The translations under genes were made by a program, and so were the position numbers. Shown piece after piece: positions 1 through 7,149 of a DNA stretch of 64,000 nt (within the stretch, counting starts at the first letter, position 1; every line of letters begins with the position of its first letter). This DNA is from Thioalkalivibrio sp. ALMg11. GTDB lineage: Bacteria; Pseudomonadota; Gammaproteobacteria; Ectothiorhodospirales; Ectothiorhodospiraceae. The DNA lies in assembly GCF_000377905.1 (NCBI RefSeq), contig NZ_KB898874.1, forward strand, positions 248,001 through 312,000, read 5' to 3'. The notes below the pieces were generated by a model, which ran no database searches, was not told where the DNA came from, and worked only from the letters and a program-made list of their open reading frames with translations.

Positions 1-502
1 CATCCTCGCCCAGCTCCACACGCCCCAACGACCGTGGCGTCTCGTTGTGAAAGAGTTGGGCGGCGGCCGCCGGGTCCTCGATCACCGCGTCGGTCATGCG
101 ATCGTGGAGCAGGTCGGCCAGCGCCTCCAGATCTGCGCTCGCCGCCGCTTCGCCCCCGATCTGCCAGTGGATGCCGCGCTCGATCCGCTCGACCGCGTCC
201 TCCAGCCCGGCATGGTGGGCGATCTCGGTGGCCTTGGACGACCACGGGCTGATCGTGCCAAAGCGCGGGATCACCACCAGTTCGCGTTCCACCGCAAACT
301 CGGGGGCCTCCCAGGCGTCGCCCTCGCGCAGCAGGCGCGCCAGCACCGCCTCCTCGTCCGGCCCCAGCCGGCGGCGCGTCTCCACGAAATAGATAAACCG
401 TGCCGCCAGCGGGCCGGCGCCCGGTACGCTTGCCCGCAGCCCTGCCTCCAGAGCCCGCAGCCGAAACGGCGAGACCGCCGCGCCCCCTTCCACAACCCGC
501 AT
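1..502 (-). CDS. purL: Phosphoribosylformylglycinamidine synthase, N-terminal part (runs off the window)
   Basis: This is the first 167 codons of the large single-chain FGAM synthase, which converts FGAR, glutamine and ATP to FGAM in purine synthesis in the cytoplasm. The start reads MRVVEGGAAVSPFRL, followed by GTISPWSSKATEIAHHAGL near residues 75-95 and LHDRMTDAV near 130-140. These match the N-terminal PurS-like and linker segments of proteobacterial PurL of about 1300 residues. The ATG at 502 has a GAGGAA ribosome site 5 bases upstream. The catalytic AIRS-like and glutaminase domains lie outside the window. The gene is divergent from ssrA. The match to E. coli PurL is from memory, but the GTISPWSSKAT block is diagnostic. 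Confidence 0.95.
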   Translation of the reverse strand, partial: MRVVEGGAAVSPFRLRALEAGLRASVPGAGPLAARFIYFVETRRRLGPDEEAVLARLLREGDAWEAPEFAVERELVVIPRFGTISPWSSKATEIAHHAGLEDAVERIERGIHWQIGGEAAASADLEALADLLHDRMTDAVIEDPAAAAQLFHNETPRSLGRVELGED

Positions 503-635
503 TGCGCTTCCTCGAAACCGGACGTACCGAAAGCCGCGCATTGTACCGGAGGCGCCTGCCGCGCGGGACCGGTACGTGACCGCAATTGCGCTGGTTGAGG
601 AACTCCCGATGCGTTACCCTGTCCATGTAGTACTT

Positions 636-996
636 GGGGGCGACATGGCTTCGACGCGGGTCGCGAAACCTGAGGTGCATGCCGAGGCTGTAGTGGACCT
701 CGTAAAAACCACTGCAAAAAAATAGTTGCCAACGACGACAACTACGCACTCGCCGCTTAAAAACCGGTAGATGCCGTCCGACTGGAGCCGTGCTTATGCG
801 TCCAGTATCGGGCGTCGACTCTCATAAGCTCGTGGTGAAGCGCGCCCGGCGTGGATCCATTAAAACTAAACCGGGATCGCCAGCTACATTCCCTGCCTGT
901 CGGGTAGTCGCTGGTTAAATTAAAAGACAGAATAAGCATGTAGAGCCGAAGGCGGAGGTCTTGCGGACGCGGGTTCGATTCCCGCCGCCTCCACCA
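636..996 (+). ncRNA. ssrA: Transfer-messenger RNA (tmRNA)
   Basis: This 361-nt RNA rescues stalled ribosomes. The 5' end GGGGGCGACATGGCTTCGAC and the 3' end with T-loop GGGTTCGATTCCCGC and an encoded CCA form the tRNA-like acceptor domain; seven pairs close the acceptor stem. The resume codon is GCC at 728 and the tag frame (728-760) reads ANDDNYALAA then TAA. That is the E. coli tag with Asp in place of Glu at position 4, and it keeps the LAA end recognised by ClpXP. The long 3' part contains the expected pseudoknot-rich segment. It is transcribed away from purL and ends before a clear terminator. A promoter is not obvious; TACCCT at 615-620 could be a -10. Confidence 0.97.
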
Positions 997-1012
997 ATTT
1001 AGAACGACCAAT

Positions 1013-1036
1013 CAAGCGCCTACGGGCGCTTTTTTG
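1013..1036 (+). terminator. Rho-independent terminator of ssrA
   Basis: AGCGCC (1015-1020), a TAC loop and GGCGCT (1025-1030) form a six-pair stem followed directly by a run of T residues. It lies 18 bases after the tmRNA CCA and 20 bases before the yjbQ start, so yjbQ probably has its own transcription or depends on read-through. Confidence 0.85.
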
Positions 1037-1055
1037 TTTGCATTCGAGGAAGCGC

Positions 1056-1475
1056 ATGGCCGTCTACCAGGACACCCTGACCCAGCAGACCCGAGGCCGC
1101 GGCACCCACGACATCACCACCGCCGTGGAGCACATCGTGCGCGCCTCCGGCATCACCACCGGCACCTGCCACGTCTTCCAGCATCACACCAGCGCCTCCC
1201 TGCTCGTCACCGAGAACGCCGATCCCGACGTCCGCCATGACCTGGAGACCCTGATCGAACGCATGGCGCCGGACGGCGACCCCGCCTACCGCCACGACAT
1301 GGAAGGCGACGACGACATGGCCGCCCACGCCCGCGCCATGCTCACGCACAACGACCTGACCGTGCCGGTCGGCCAGGGCCGATTGATCCTCGGCCAGTGG
1401 CAGGGCCTCTTCCTCTGGGAACACCGCTACGCCGCCCACACGCGCAAGCTTACGATCACGGTGCAAGGCGAGTAG
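1056..1475 (+). CDS. yjbQ: YjbQ family protein (UPF0047)
   Basis: This 139-residue protein has the length and pattern of the compact trimeric YjbQ/UPF0047 family. Visible family blocks are GTHDITTAVEHIV near residues 17-29, the FQHHTSASLLVTEN block near 45-58, NADPDVRHDLE, and the C-terminal LGQWQGLFLWEHR. The His and Glu residues in these blocks line the conserved pocket. Weak thiamine phosphate synthase activity has been reported for E. coli YjbQ, but the physiological role is unsettled. I chose ATG 1056 because GAGGAA lies 5 bases upstream; an in-frame ATG at 1038 sits in the ssrA terminator. The last codons and the following 50 bases are duplicated near 3740-3800. Confidence 0.9.
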   Translation: MAVYQDTLTQQTRGRGTHDITTAVEHIVRASGITTGTCHVFQHHTSASLLVTENADPDVRHDLETLIERMAPDGDPAYRHDMEGDDDMAAHARAMLTHNDLTVPVGQGRLILGQWQGLFLWEHRYAAHTRKLTITVQGE

Positions 1476-1519
1476 AACCCGACTCAGCCCCGCTCCACAT
1501 GCACCGTGAGCTCCTCCAA
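1463..1519. repeat. Junction repeat, left copy (yjbQ tail plus relic of rlmM tail)
   Basis: The end of yjbQ is followed by bases which, read on the minus strand, encode EELTVHVERG and a stop. This closely matches the true RlmM end EEITVHVERS at 3780-3810. Across about 63 aligned bases the copy is roughly 80 percent identical to 3752-3814, including an unbroken CGCTCCACATGCACCGTGA in both. Beyond 1519 the similarity to rlmM stops. This looks like one side of a direct repeat flanking 1.5-3.75 kb. Confidence 0.7.
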
Positions 1520-1711
1520 AACGCTCGATCCGCCCTTGCCGCCCACCCCGCCGGAACCAGACCCGAGCCGAACCGCCCCTGGCGGCGGCCCGCGGAGTCA
1601 CGGCGGGCATGTCCCGGAAAGGCACATCGCTACTTGGTGGTTACACGTCCCTTTTCAGGTTCCGGGGATCGGTCTAACCTGTTGCCCATATCCATGCCGA
1701 AAGGCTTCCCA

Positions 1712-1930
1712 ATGCCAAAGCACCATTTCACGCGCGCGCTCATCATCCTCGCCGTGACCCTGCCGATGGCCAGTGGCTGCACGGCAGTCAAGGTCGCCAG
1801 CACGGCCGGCAGCGCCGCCGTCAGTGTCACTACCGGGACCGTCAAGGCAACCGGCAAGACCGCAGCCGCTGTCGGACGGACCATCACCCCGAGCGGCAAG
1901 AAAGACAAGGATGACAACGCCGACGACTAA
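1712..1930 (+). CDS. Small outer-membrane-type lipoprotein (hypothetical)
   Basis: A 72-residue product begins with a charged n-region (MPKHHFTR), a hydrophobic core and the lipobox-like MASGC, so Cys23 would be acylated after signal peptidase II cleavage. The mature part is a short stretch rich in Thr, Ala, Val and Gly (TAVKVASTAGSAAVSVTTG) ending in a charged tail KKDKDDNADD. The pattern resembles the small NF038104-like lipoproteins, whose function is unknown. ATG 1712 is preferred over the in-frame ATG 1694 because AAGG precedes it and because the signal peptide then starts at its n-region. It stands alone, within the segment flanked by the duplicated yjbQ/rlmM junction. Confidence 0.75.
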   Translation: MPKHHFTRALIILAVTLPMASGCTAVKVASTAGSAAVSVTTGTVKATGKTAAAVGRTITPSGKKDKDDNADD

Positions 1931-2431
1931 TCCGCCCGGATCTGACTCCCACGCCGGTTATCGTTTGATGCACGCCCCGAGAAAGCGAACCAGCGTACCC
2001 GGGGGCAACCCCCACCTTATGCCATTGCCTTCTGCCCGTATGCCGGCCTGACAAATCCGAGCCTAGACCCCCTTGCGCGCTCGCAGGTCCGCCGCCCGTC
2101 CCTGGATCCGATCCGACTCCAATGCACCGCGAGCCAACTCCGACTCCATTCCCTGGTACACCCAGGGCACGGAGAACAGGTACCGCCACGGAGTCTGGAT
2201 CGCACCCGATCCTGAGAGGAAACAATCACCGGCTCGGCGTACATCCGCTTCAGAAAGGGCAAACGCCAAGGTTGCGGCCCGGAGACCTTTGTGGCCTCCC
2301 TCCCTGGAATGGCCATTTGAAGACAGAAATTGCAGTTTTAAGCCAAAACTCGGGCCCCAATTCGGCGTCTTCCTTCGCCGTTTCCATCAGTTAACATGGT
2401 CCGACCCCGTTATCTACGAGATGCTTGGGTC
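1931..2431. other. Intergenic stretch without a recognised gene
   Basis: About 500 bases separate the lipoprotein from the YihY-family gene. I see no start with a ribosome site, no RNA gene and no terminator. A minus-strand frame of 68 codons (2063-2269, TTG start) looks protein-like at its C-terminal side but matches nothing I know. Two short tandem-like blocks, TCCGACTCCA, occur near 2115-2150. Confidence 0.5.
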
Positions 2432-3397
2432 ATGAAAGAGCGTATCAGGCTCATCAAAGAGCGCATCGTGCAAAAGATTCCCTCGCCGCTGCGATACTGG
2501 GGGGCAATCCTTGCTGCGGCGGCAGGACACTGGCTGCAAAGCCAGGCCTTCATTTATGCCGCTGCTCTGGCATTTTTTACCGTCTTCTCGATCGCCCCGG
2601 TCATCATCGTTGTGGTGGCCATCGTCGGGCTGGTGCTGGGCGAGCAGGCTGCCAGGGGCGAACTAATGGCCCAGCTCGAGGAAGTGCTGGGGCCGCAGGC
2701 TGCCGAGGTGGTGCAGACTGCAGTCGTCAACTCCCAGATCGAGCAGAGCGGCATCTGGCCGACGCTGCTGGGCATTGTGGCGATCGTCGTCGGTGCGACC
2801 ACTGTCTTTGCCCAGATGCAGCAATCGCTCAACCAGATATGGGACGTGGCACCGCGCCCGTCGAAAAACAGCCTGTGGATCTTTTTCAAGGCACGCGTAC
2901 TGTCGCTAACCATCGTGCTGGCTATCGGTTTCGTGCTGATGGTGTCGCTGCTGCTCAGCGTGGCGATGCATGTCGTGATGAACTTTGCCGACCAGTGGCT
3001 GCCGGTGCCGATTTGGGCCATGGAAGGCATGGAAATCTTCGTTTCCCTCATCATCGTCACGCTGCTGTTCGCCGCGATTTTCAAGGTCCTTCCCGATGTT
3101 GTACTGCGTTGGCGCGATGTGCTGGCCGGCGCCTTTATTACCGCGATCCTGTTCACCGTGGGCCGTTCGCTGATCGCGATGTACATCGCCAATACCGCGA
3201 CTGCCTCCACTTATGGAGCGGCCGGCTCGCTGGCATTACTGCTCATTTGGGTCAACTATTCCTCGTTGATCCTGCTCTACGGGGCAGCGGTCACTCGTGC
3301 GCATTTCGAGGCGCGTGGCGAACACATCCGGCCGGGCGCGAACGCCGTGATCGTTCATCGCGAGCTGGTCGAGGAGCCACCGCCCGGCGGCTCCTGA
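2432..3397 (+). CDS. YihY/BrkB family inner-membrane protein
   Basis: This protein of about 321 residues has the six-helix layout of the YihY/virulence factor BrkB family. After a basic N-terminus comes FIYAAALAFFTVFSIAPVIIVV (family block A-L-x-F-x-x-x-x-S-x-x-P), then a helix pair around GIWPTLLGIVAIVVGATTVFAQMQQSLNQIWDV, two long hydrophobic segments, and the terminal STYGAAGSLALLLIWVNYSS signature. The role of the family is poorly defined; tRNA-processing claims for its members have been withdrawn in practice, and transport or envelope roles are suggested. Start choice is uncertain: ATG 2396 is also in frame, and neither has a good ribosome site. The gene is convergent with the globin relic, whose stop is 3 bases away. 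Confidence 0.85.
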   Translation: MKERIRLIKERIVQKIPSPLRYWGAILAAAAGHWLQSQAFIYAAALAFFTVFSIAPVIIVVVAIVGLVLGEQAARGELMAQLEEVLGPQAAEVVQTAVVNSQIEQSGIWPTLLGIVAIVVGATTVFAQMQQSLNQIWDVAPRPSKNSLWIFFKARVLSLTIVLAIGFVLMVSLLLSVAMHVVMNFADQWLPVPIWAMEGMEIFVSLIIVTLLFAAIFKVLPDVVLRWRDVLAGAFITAILFTVGRSLIAMYIANTATASTYGAAGSLALLLIWVNYSSLILLYGAAVTRAHFEARGEHIRPGANAVIVHRELVEEPPPGGS

Positions 3398-3399
3398 CC

Positions 3400-3640
3400 T
3401 CATGCCCGCGCACTACTGCCGAATAACGTCGGTTTCATCGGCACCAGCAGGGCCAGGACCTGGTTTTCCAGTCCGTAGGAAATATCGTTTCAGCGCATGT
3501 CCCGCTGAAAATCCTCGACCAGAGCATTGAACTCGGCTGCGGTGATGTCGAGCGCAAAATGCGCGCTTTCCATGTCCATGCCCTCGTATGTACAGGGCCC
3601 GCCGGCGAGCTGAAGTCTAGGAAGTATACCCTCCCCCTTT
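3400..3640 (-). pseudogene. Relic of a group 1 truncated haemoglobin (C-terminal half, in-frame stop)
   Basis: Read on the minus strand, 3640 to 3400 gives QLAGGPCTYEGMDMESAH, then FALDITAAEFNALVEDFQ, RDMR, a TGA stop, and NDISYGLENQVLALLVPMKP to a final stop. The GGP-x-x-Y-x-G-x-x-M-x-x-AH block carries the proximal (F8) His of truncated globins, and AEFNALVEDF and LLVPMKP match helices G and H. The N-terminal half with the distal pocket is missing and a stop interrupts the G-H region, so this is not a working gene. It lies inside the segment bounded by the duplicated junction. Confidence 0.75.
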
Positions 3641-3751
3641 CCACTGAAAAGCCACCCTGCCCCCCCCAAAGCAACTTCATGCCTCCGGGGTCTACCTTCG
3701 GAGTTAGCAGGCCGGCCAAAAGGGAAGGTCTGAACCTGGGGACTCCACGGA

Positions 3752-3814
3752 TTACGGTTCCGGGCGAGTAAAAGCCCGCTCAGCTTCGCTCCACATGCAC
3801 CGTGATCTCCTCGC
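3752..3814. repeat. Junction repeat, right copy (relic of yjbQ tail plus rlmM tail)
   Basis: On the plus strand, just before the rlmM stop, the frame ends PRITVPGE and a stop. This matches the YjbQ end TITVQGE and is followed by the genuine RlmM 3' end on the minus strand. The upstream bases show no further YjbQ similarity. It pairs with the copy at 1463-1519. Confidence 0.7.
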
Positions 3815-4856
3815 GGTCGTGATAGAGCTGTCGCGCCCGCATGCGGTGGGCGATTCGGGCATCCAGCAGGCGTTCCTCGATGTGGTCGAGGCAGTCGTAC
3901 ACGGTCTGCCAGCGCTGTTTCATCGGTAGCTTCAGATTGAAGATGGCCTCGCGGCACCAGCCGGCCTCCAGCCAGTCCGCCATGCGTGCGGCCACCCGTG
4001 AGGGCTTGTCCACGATGTCGCAGACCAGCCAGGTGACCGATTTCGGCGGCACCCAGGAGAAGGCGTCCTCGCGGTGGTGTTCCACCTGGGTGGTTGCCAT
4101 CAACGGGGCGTCCATCGGCCCGTTGTCCACTGCATGCACGTACATGCCGCGTCGCACCAGCTGCCAGGTCCAGCCGCCCGGGGCCGCCCCCAGGTCCGCG
4201 GCCTGCATCCCCTGCGCCAGGCGCCTGTCCCAGGCGTCCCGCGGGATGAAGGTGTGCCAGGCCTCCTCCAGTTTCAGGGTCGACCGGCTGGGTGCCTCGC
4301 GCGGCGAGCGCAGGTGCAGGATGCCGCCCGGCCATTCGCTGCGCTCGCCGGGCCGGCTGAGGCCCAGTTGCACGCAGTCGCCGGAGTGCCAGAAGACATG
4401 CAGGCGCACCCCGCCTGCCTGCGAACGCAGCACCCCGCGCTTGCGCAGGACGGAGGCCAGCGGCCGTTCCACGGCCTTGATCAACCGGCGCAGACCCTTG
4501 CCCTCGTTGGTATCCGGCATCTCGTGCCAGATGGAATCCACCGGGCAACCGGCTGCAAACGCCTGCTCGATGATCGGCGTCAGTCGATCCGCCCGATCCA
4601 GCCCCTCGAGCGCGGGCAACGCCGGGAACACCTGCCGCGCAAAGATCAATTCCTCGAAGGGCAATGCCCGCGCCAGCGCCTCCACCGTGCAGCCGGCCGG
4701 CTCGAAATGGACGTACCCGCTGCCTGGTTGCACCCGCGCAAACCCGCCCAGGCCTGCCCGGGCCGCGCGATCGGTCAGCTCCGCAGTGAGGTCCGCCTCG
4801 AAGCCCGCGCGGCAATACAGCAGCAGGCCGGAAAAGCCTGATCCGGTCGTTCCCAT
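3780..4856 (-). CDS. rlmM: 23S rRNA (cytidine-2498-2'-O)-methyltransferase
   Basis: RlmM methylates the ribose of C2498 in 23S rRNA in the cytoplasm. The 358-residue product has the family length. The N-terminal THUMP-like part runs from LLLYCRAGFEADLTAEL to about residue 150; the Rossmann methyltransferase part contains the SAM block QAADLGAAPGGWTWQL near 220-235, WLVCDIVDKP near 285, and the catalytic-Lys region AIFNLKLPMKQRW near 310-322. ADLGAAPGGW is shared with the FtsJ/RrmJ group. It follows soxB on the same strand after about 100 bases holding a probable terminator, so it is probably transcribed separately. Its last 60 bases are part of the duplicated junction. Confidence 0.95.
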   Translation of the reverse strand: MGTTGSGFSGLLLYCRAGFEADLTAELTDRAARAGLGGFARVQPGSGYVHFEPAGCTVEALARALPFEELIFARQVFPALPALEGLDRADRLTPIIEQAFAAGCPVDSIWHEMPDTNEGKGLRRLIKAVERPLASVLRKRGVLRSQAGGVRLHVFWHSGDCVQLGLSRPGERSEWPGGILHLRSPREAPSRSTLKLEEAWHTFIPRDAWDRRLAQGMQAADLGAAPGGWTWQLVRRGMYVHAVDNGPMDAPLMATTQVEHHREDAFSWVPPKSVTWLVCDIVDKPSRVAARMADWLEAGWCREAIFNLKLPMKQRWQTVYDCLDHIEERLLDARIAHRMRARQLYHDREEITVHVERS

Positions 4857-4876
4857 TCCAGAACCCCTCTCCCATA

Positions 4877-4913
4877 CAAAAGCCGCCGCACACCGGAATG
4901 GTGCACAGCGGCT
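4877..4913 (-). terminator. Probable terminator downstream of soxB
   Basis: AGCCGC (4881-4886) pairs with GCGGCT (4908-4913), with further pairing inside, and the minus-strand product ends in CTTTTG. The T run is short, so confidence is moderate. It would separate soxB from rlmM. Confidence 0.45.
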
Positions 4914-4957
4914 GCGAGACTACCCGGCCCGCTCGCGCGGGCCAAGCCAAACGCCAA

Positions 4958-6691
4958 TCAGCGATCCAGGCCGGGATCACCTGCGACGTTCTTCAGCTTC
5001 GGCAGGTAGGGCTTGCCGGGGCTGATGGTGTCGCGATCGCGCAGATAGCTGGCGACGACATCCCACACCGGATCGGTGTCCAGCGGTTCGTGCACATTGG
5101 CCCAGCCGGCCACCACGTATTTCTTGTCCGGGTCCAGCGCCTTGCCGTTGATGTGCATGTCGCTGATACGACTGCCCATCGATTCGTGCGGGTCGATGCT
5201 GTACTCGATGCCGGAGGTCCGCACCATGTCCCCGCCGCGGTGATGGTAGGGGTTGGCGTTGAAGATCGAGTTGGCCACGTCTTCCAGGGCGTTCTTCAGC
5301 TGCGAACCTGTCATTTCATTGCGCTGCGTCTCCGAGTAGGTGGTCGCGGTCTGCGTCATCAACTCCTCGAAGGTGATGGGCGAACCCGGCAGCACGCTCA
5401 CGCCCCAGCGGAAGCCAGGCGACAGGGCCACCTCGGCATCCATCTCCTTGATCATCGCGTCCATGATGACCTCGTCGAAGGTGCCGTTGAAGTTGCCGCG
5501 GCGGTAGAGAACACCGTCGGTTACGGCCAGTTCTTCGTTCAGCTTGTCCTCATAGGGCTCGCGCACCGTGCGGATGTGCTCCTCCATCTCGGCATCCGCC
5601 TCGAGCAGGTTGGAGAACACCGGCAGCAGGGTGAACTTGTAGTCGCGGATACCGTTGTCGGTCACGTCCAGGTCCATCACGCCAACGAACTTGCCATTGG
5701 AACCGGCATTGGTGACCAGCGTGGTCTCGCCGCCGGCATTCTCGATCTCCATCGCGCCCGGTACCGCGTCATGCGTATGACCGCCCATGATGATGTCCAC
5801 GTCGCGCAGACGGCGGGCCATCTCCATGTCGGTGACCATGCCGTTGTGCGACAGGATCGCTACGACCTTGGCGCCCTTCCCGCGGCACTCGTCGATCATG
5901 CGCTGCATGTGCTCGTCGCGGATGCCGAAGCTCCAATCCGGGATCTTGTAGTCCGGGTTCGCAACCGTGGTGTAGGGGAAGGCCTGCCCGATGACGGCGA
6001 CCGCCACACCGTTCATCTCGCGAATGGTATAGGGGTCGAACACCGGGTCGCCCCAGTCGCGATCCTCGACGTTCTGCGCGAGGAAATCGATGTTGTTGGG
6101 CTTGAAGTCGTTTTCGATGATCTCCATCACCCGGTCGTCGCCGAAGGTGAACTCCCAGTGGCCGGTCATGATGTCCACGCCCAGCAGCTTCTGCGCATCG
6201 ACCATGTCCTGCCCGTTCGTCCACAGCGACGTGGCGGAGCCCTGCCAGGTATCACCACCATCCAGCAGCAGCGAATTCGGGCGCTCGGCGCGCAACTTCT
6301 GGATCAACGTGGACAGATGGGAGAAGCCACCCAGGCGCCCGTATTTCTCGGCCGCGTACTTGAAGTCCATATGGGTAACCGCGTGCGCCAGCGGCGTGCC
6401 CGGTTTGAGGTCGAAATATTCGAGCATGTCTTTCCCGGCGAGCACCGGCGGCTTGCCCTGCATGTCGCCCACGCCGATGTTCACGTCCGGCTCGCGGAAA
6501 TACACCGGCTTCAGCTGCGCGTGGCAGTCGGTGTAGTGCAGCAGCGACACGTTGCCGAACTTCGGCAGGTCGTACATGTTCCCGTCGGCCGGCTTCCAGG
6601 ATCCCTTCTCGCCTGCCCAGGCATTCATCGAGAACCCGGCGGCACTGGCCGCGACCATGGCTTCGAGAAACTCTCTCCGCGTAAGACTCAT
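4958..6691 (-). CDS. soxB: Thiosulfohydrolase SoxB
   Basis: SoxB hydrolyses the terminal sulfonate of the cysteine-bound intermediate on SoxYZ, releasing sulfate in periplasmic thiosulfate oxidation. The 577-residue protein starts with a Tat signal (SLTRREFLEAMVAASAAG), as usual for SoxB folded before export. The 5'-nucleotidase-type metallophosphatase core carries ligand motifs LLHYTDCHAQL (residues 50-60), LLDGGDTWQGS, TGHWEF, SHNG and MGGHTHD; the C-terminal nucleotidase-like domain begins near residue 350. The two-manganese site therefore looks intact. ATG 6691 is chosen over 6697 because AAGGAG lies 7 bases upstream. No other sox gene is nearby, so it is a stand-alone locus. Confidence 0.96.
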   Translation of the reverse strand: MSLTRREFLEAMVAASAAGFSMNAWAGEKGSWKPADGNMYDLPKFGNVSLLHYTDCHAQLKPVYFREPDVNIGVGDMQGKPPVLAGKDMLEYFDLKPGTPLAHAVTHMDFKYAAEKYGRLGGFSHLSTLIQKLRAERPNSLLLDGGDTWQGSATSLWTNGQDMVDAQKLLGVDIMTGHWEFTFGDDRVMEIIENDFKPNNIDFLAQNVEDRDWGDPVFDPYTIREMNGVAVAVIGQAFPYTTVANPDYKIPDWSFGIRDEHMQRMIDECRGKGAKVVAILSHNGMVTDMEMARRLRDVDIIMGGHTHDAVPGAMEIENAGGETTLVTNAGSNGKFVGVMDLDVTDNGIRDYKFTLLPVFSNLLEADAEMEEHIRTVREPYEDKLNEELAVTDGVLYRRGNFNGTFDEVIMDAMIKEMDAEVALSPGFRWGVSVLPGSPITFEELMTQTATTYSETQRNEMTGSQLKNALEDVANSIFNANPYHHRGGDMVRTSGIEYSIDPHESMGSRISDMHINGKALDPDKKYVVAGWANVHEPLDTDPVWDVVASYLRDRDTISPGKPYLPKLKNVAGDPGLDR

Positions 6692-6924
6692 GTGCATCTC
6701 CTTCGTGGCTTTATCGTGTTTTCAGGGCGCCCGGAGGCTTACCTCACCTAGCTCACGACGCACCACGGCGTGAAATGTTCCGCACAGGACCCGGCATCAA
6801 GACGCCCTACAACGGTATGTTCGGAAGCATTCAAAGGAGATCAAGAATGAATGGGGGCAGTTCCTGAGCGTTGGCGAATTTCTCCCCCGTTGAGGAAAAG
6901 ATCACATTTCGCCCGAAAAAGACA

Positions 6925-6955
6925 CAAAAAAGCCTGCTATCCGGAGATAGCAGGC
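6925..6955 (-). terminator. Strong rho-independent terminator
   Basis: GCCTGCTATC (6932-6941), loop CGGA and GATAGCAGGC (6946-6955) form a perfect ten-pair stem. On the minus strand it is followed by seven T residues (A run 6925-6931). It ends the predicted small RNA and any read-through from fba. Confidence 0.9.
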
Positions 6956-7046
6956 CAAGACGCGACATACACCGTCGGAAGCAACCGGCCCGCACCGCAC
7001 GCTGGGGGGTCGTGCATCCCTTGCTGGGCCGAGGATCGAATCCGAC
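6925..7046 (-). ncRNA. Predicted FNR-activated small RNA (about 121 nt)
   Basis: Between fba and soxB a promoter-like unit (FNR box 7081-7094, -10 TAGCCT 7058-7053) points left and is followed about 90 nt later by a strong terminator, with no gene between. The predicted RNA begins near G7046. CGTCGGA at 7047-7041 can pair with TCCGACG at 6979-6973, closing a long-range stem ahead of the terminator hairpin. A 24-codon frame starts at ATG 7017, but its AAGGG is only one base from the ATG, so translation is doubtful. Layout recalls FnrS (E. coli) and the Anr-dependent PhrS (Pseudomonas), without recognisable sequence similarity. Purely predicted. Confidence 0.5.
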
Positions 7047-7052
7047 GATCTC

Positions 7053-7094
7053 AGGCTAGTCAGCCTTCCGGCGGTCTTTCTTGATCCAGATCAA
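7053..7094 (-). promoter_or_regulatory. Predicted class II FNR/Anr promoter
   Basis: TTGATCCAGATCAA at 7081-7094 matches all ten defined bases of the FNR consensus TTGAT-N4-ATCAA. On the minus strand the -10-like TAGCCT (7058-7053) sits so that a start at 7046 places the box centre at -41.5, the standard class II position. No coding start follows before the terminator at 6955. Confidence 0.65.
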
Positions 7095-7149
7095 TAGATA
7101 CGGCAATCCGTTTGCCGCGATTGCACACCGCGGCTGGTAGGCGGCGAAC

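Noticed and set aside
4898-6751. Long plus-strand open frame opposite soxB
   Set aside because: It is the shadow of soxB; the translation is rich in His and Val and has no ribosome site.
7026-7066. T-loop-like GGATTCGATCC on the minus strand, suggesting a tRNA
   Set aside because: No acceptor, D or anticodon arm can be drawn around it; the block is a short self-complementary palindrome inside the predicted small RNA.
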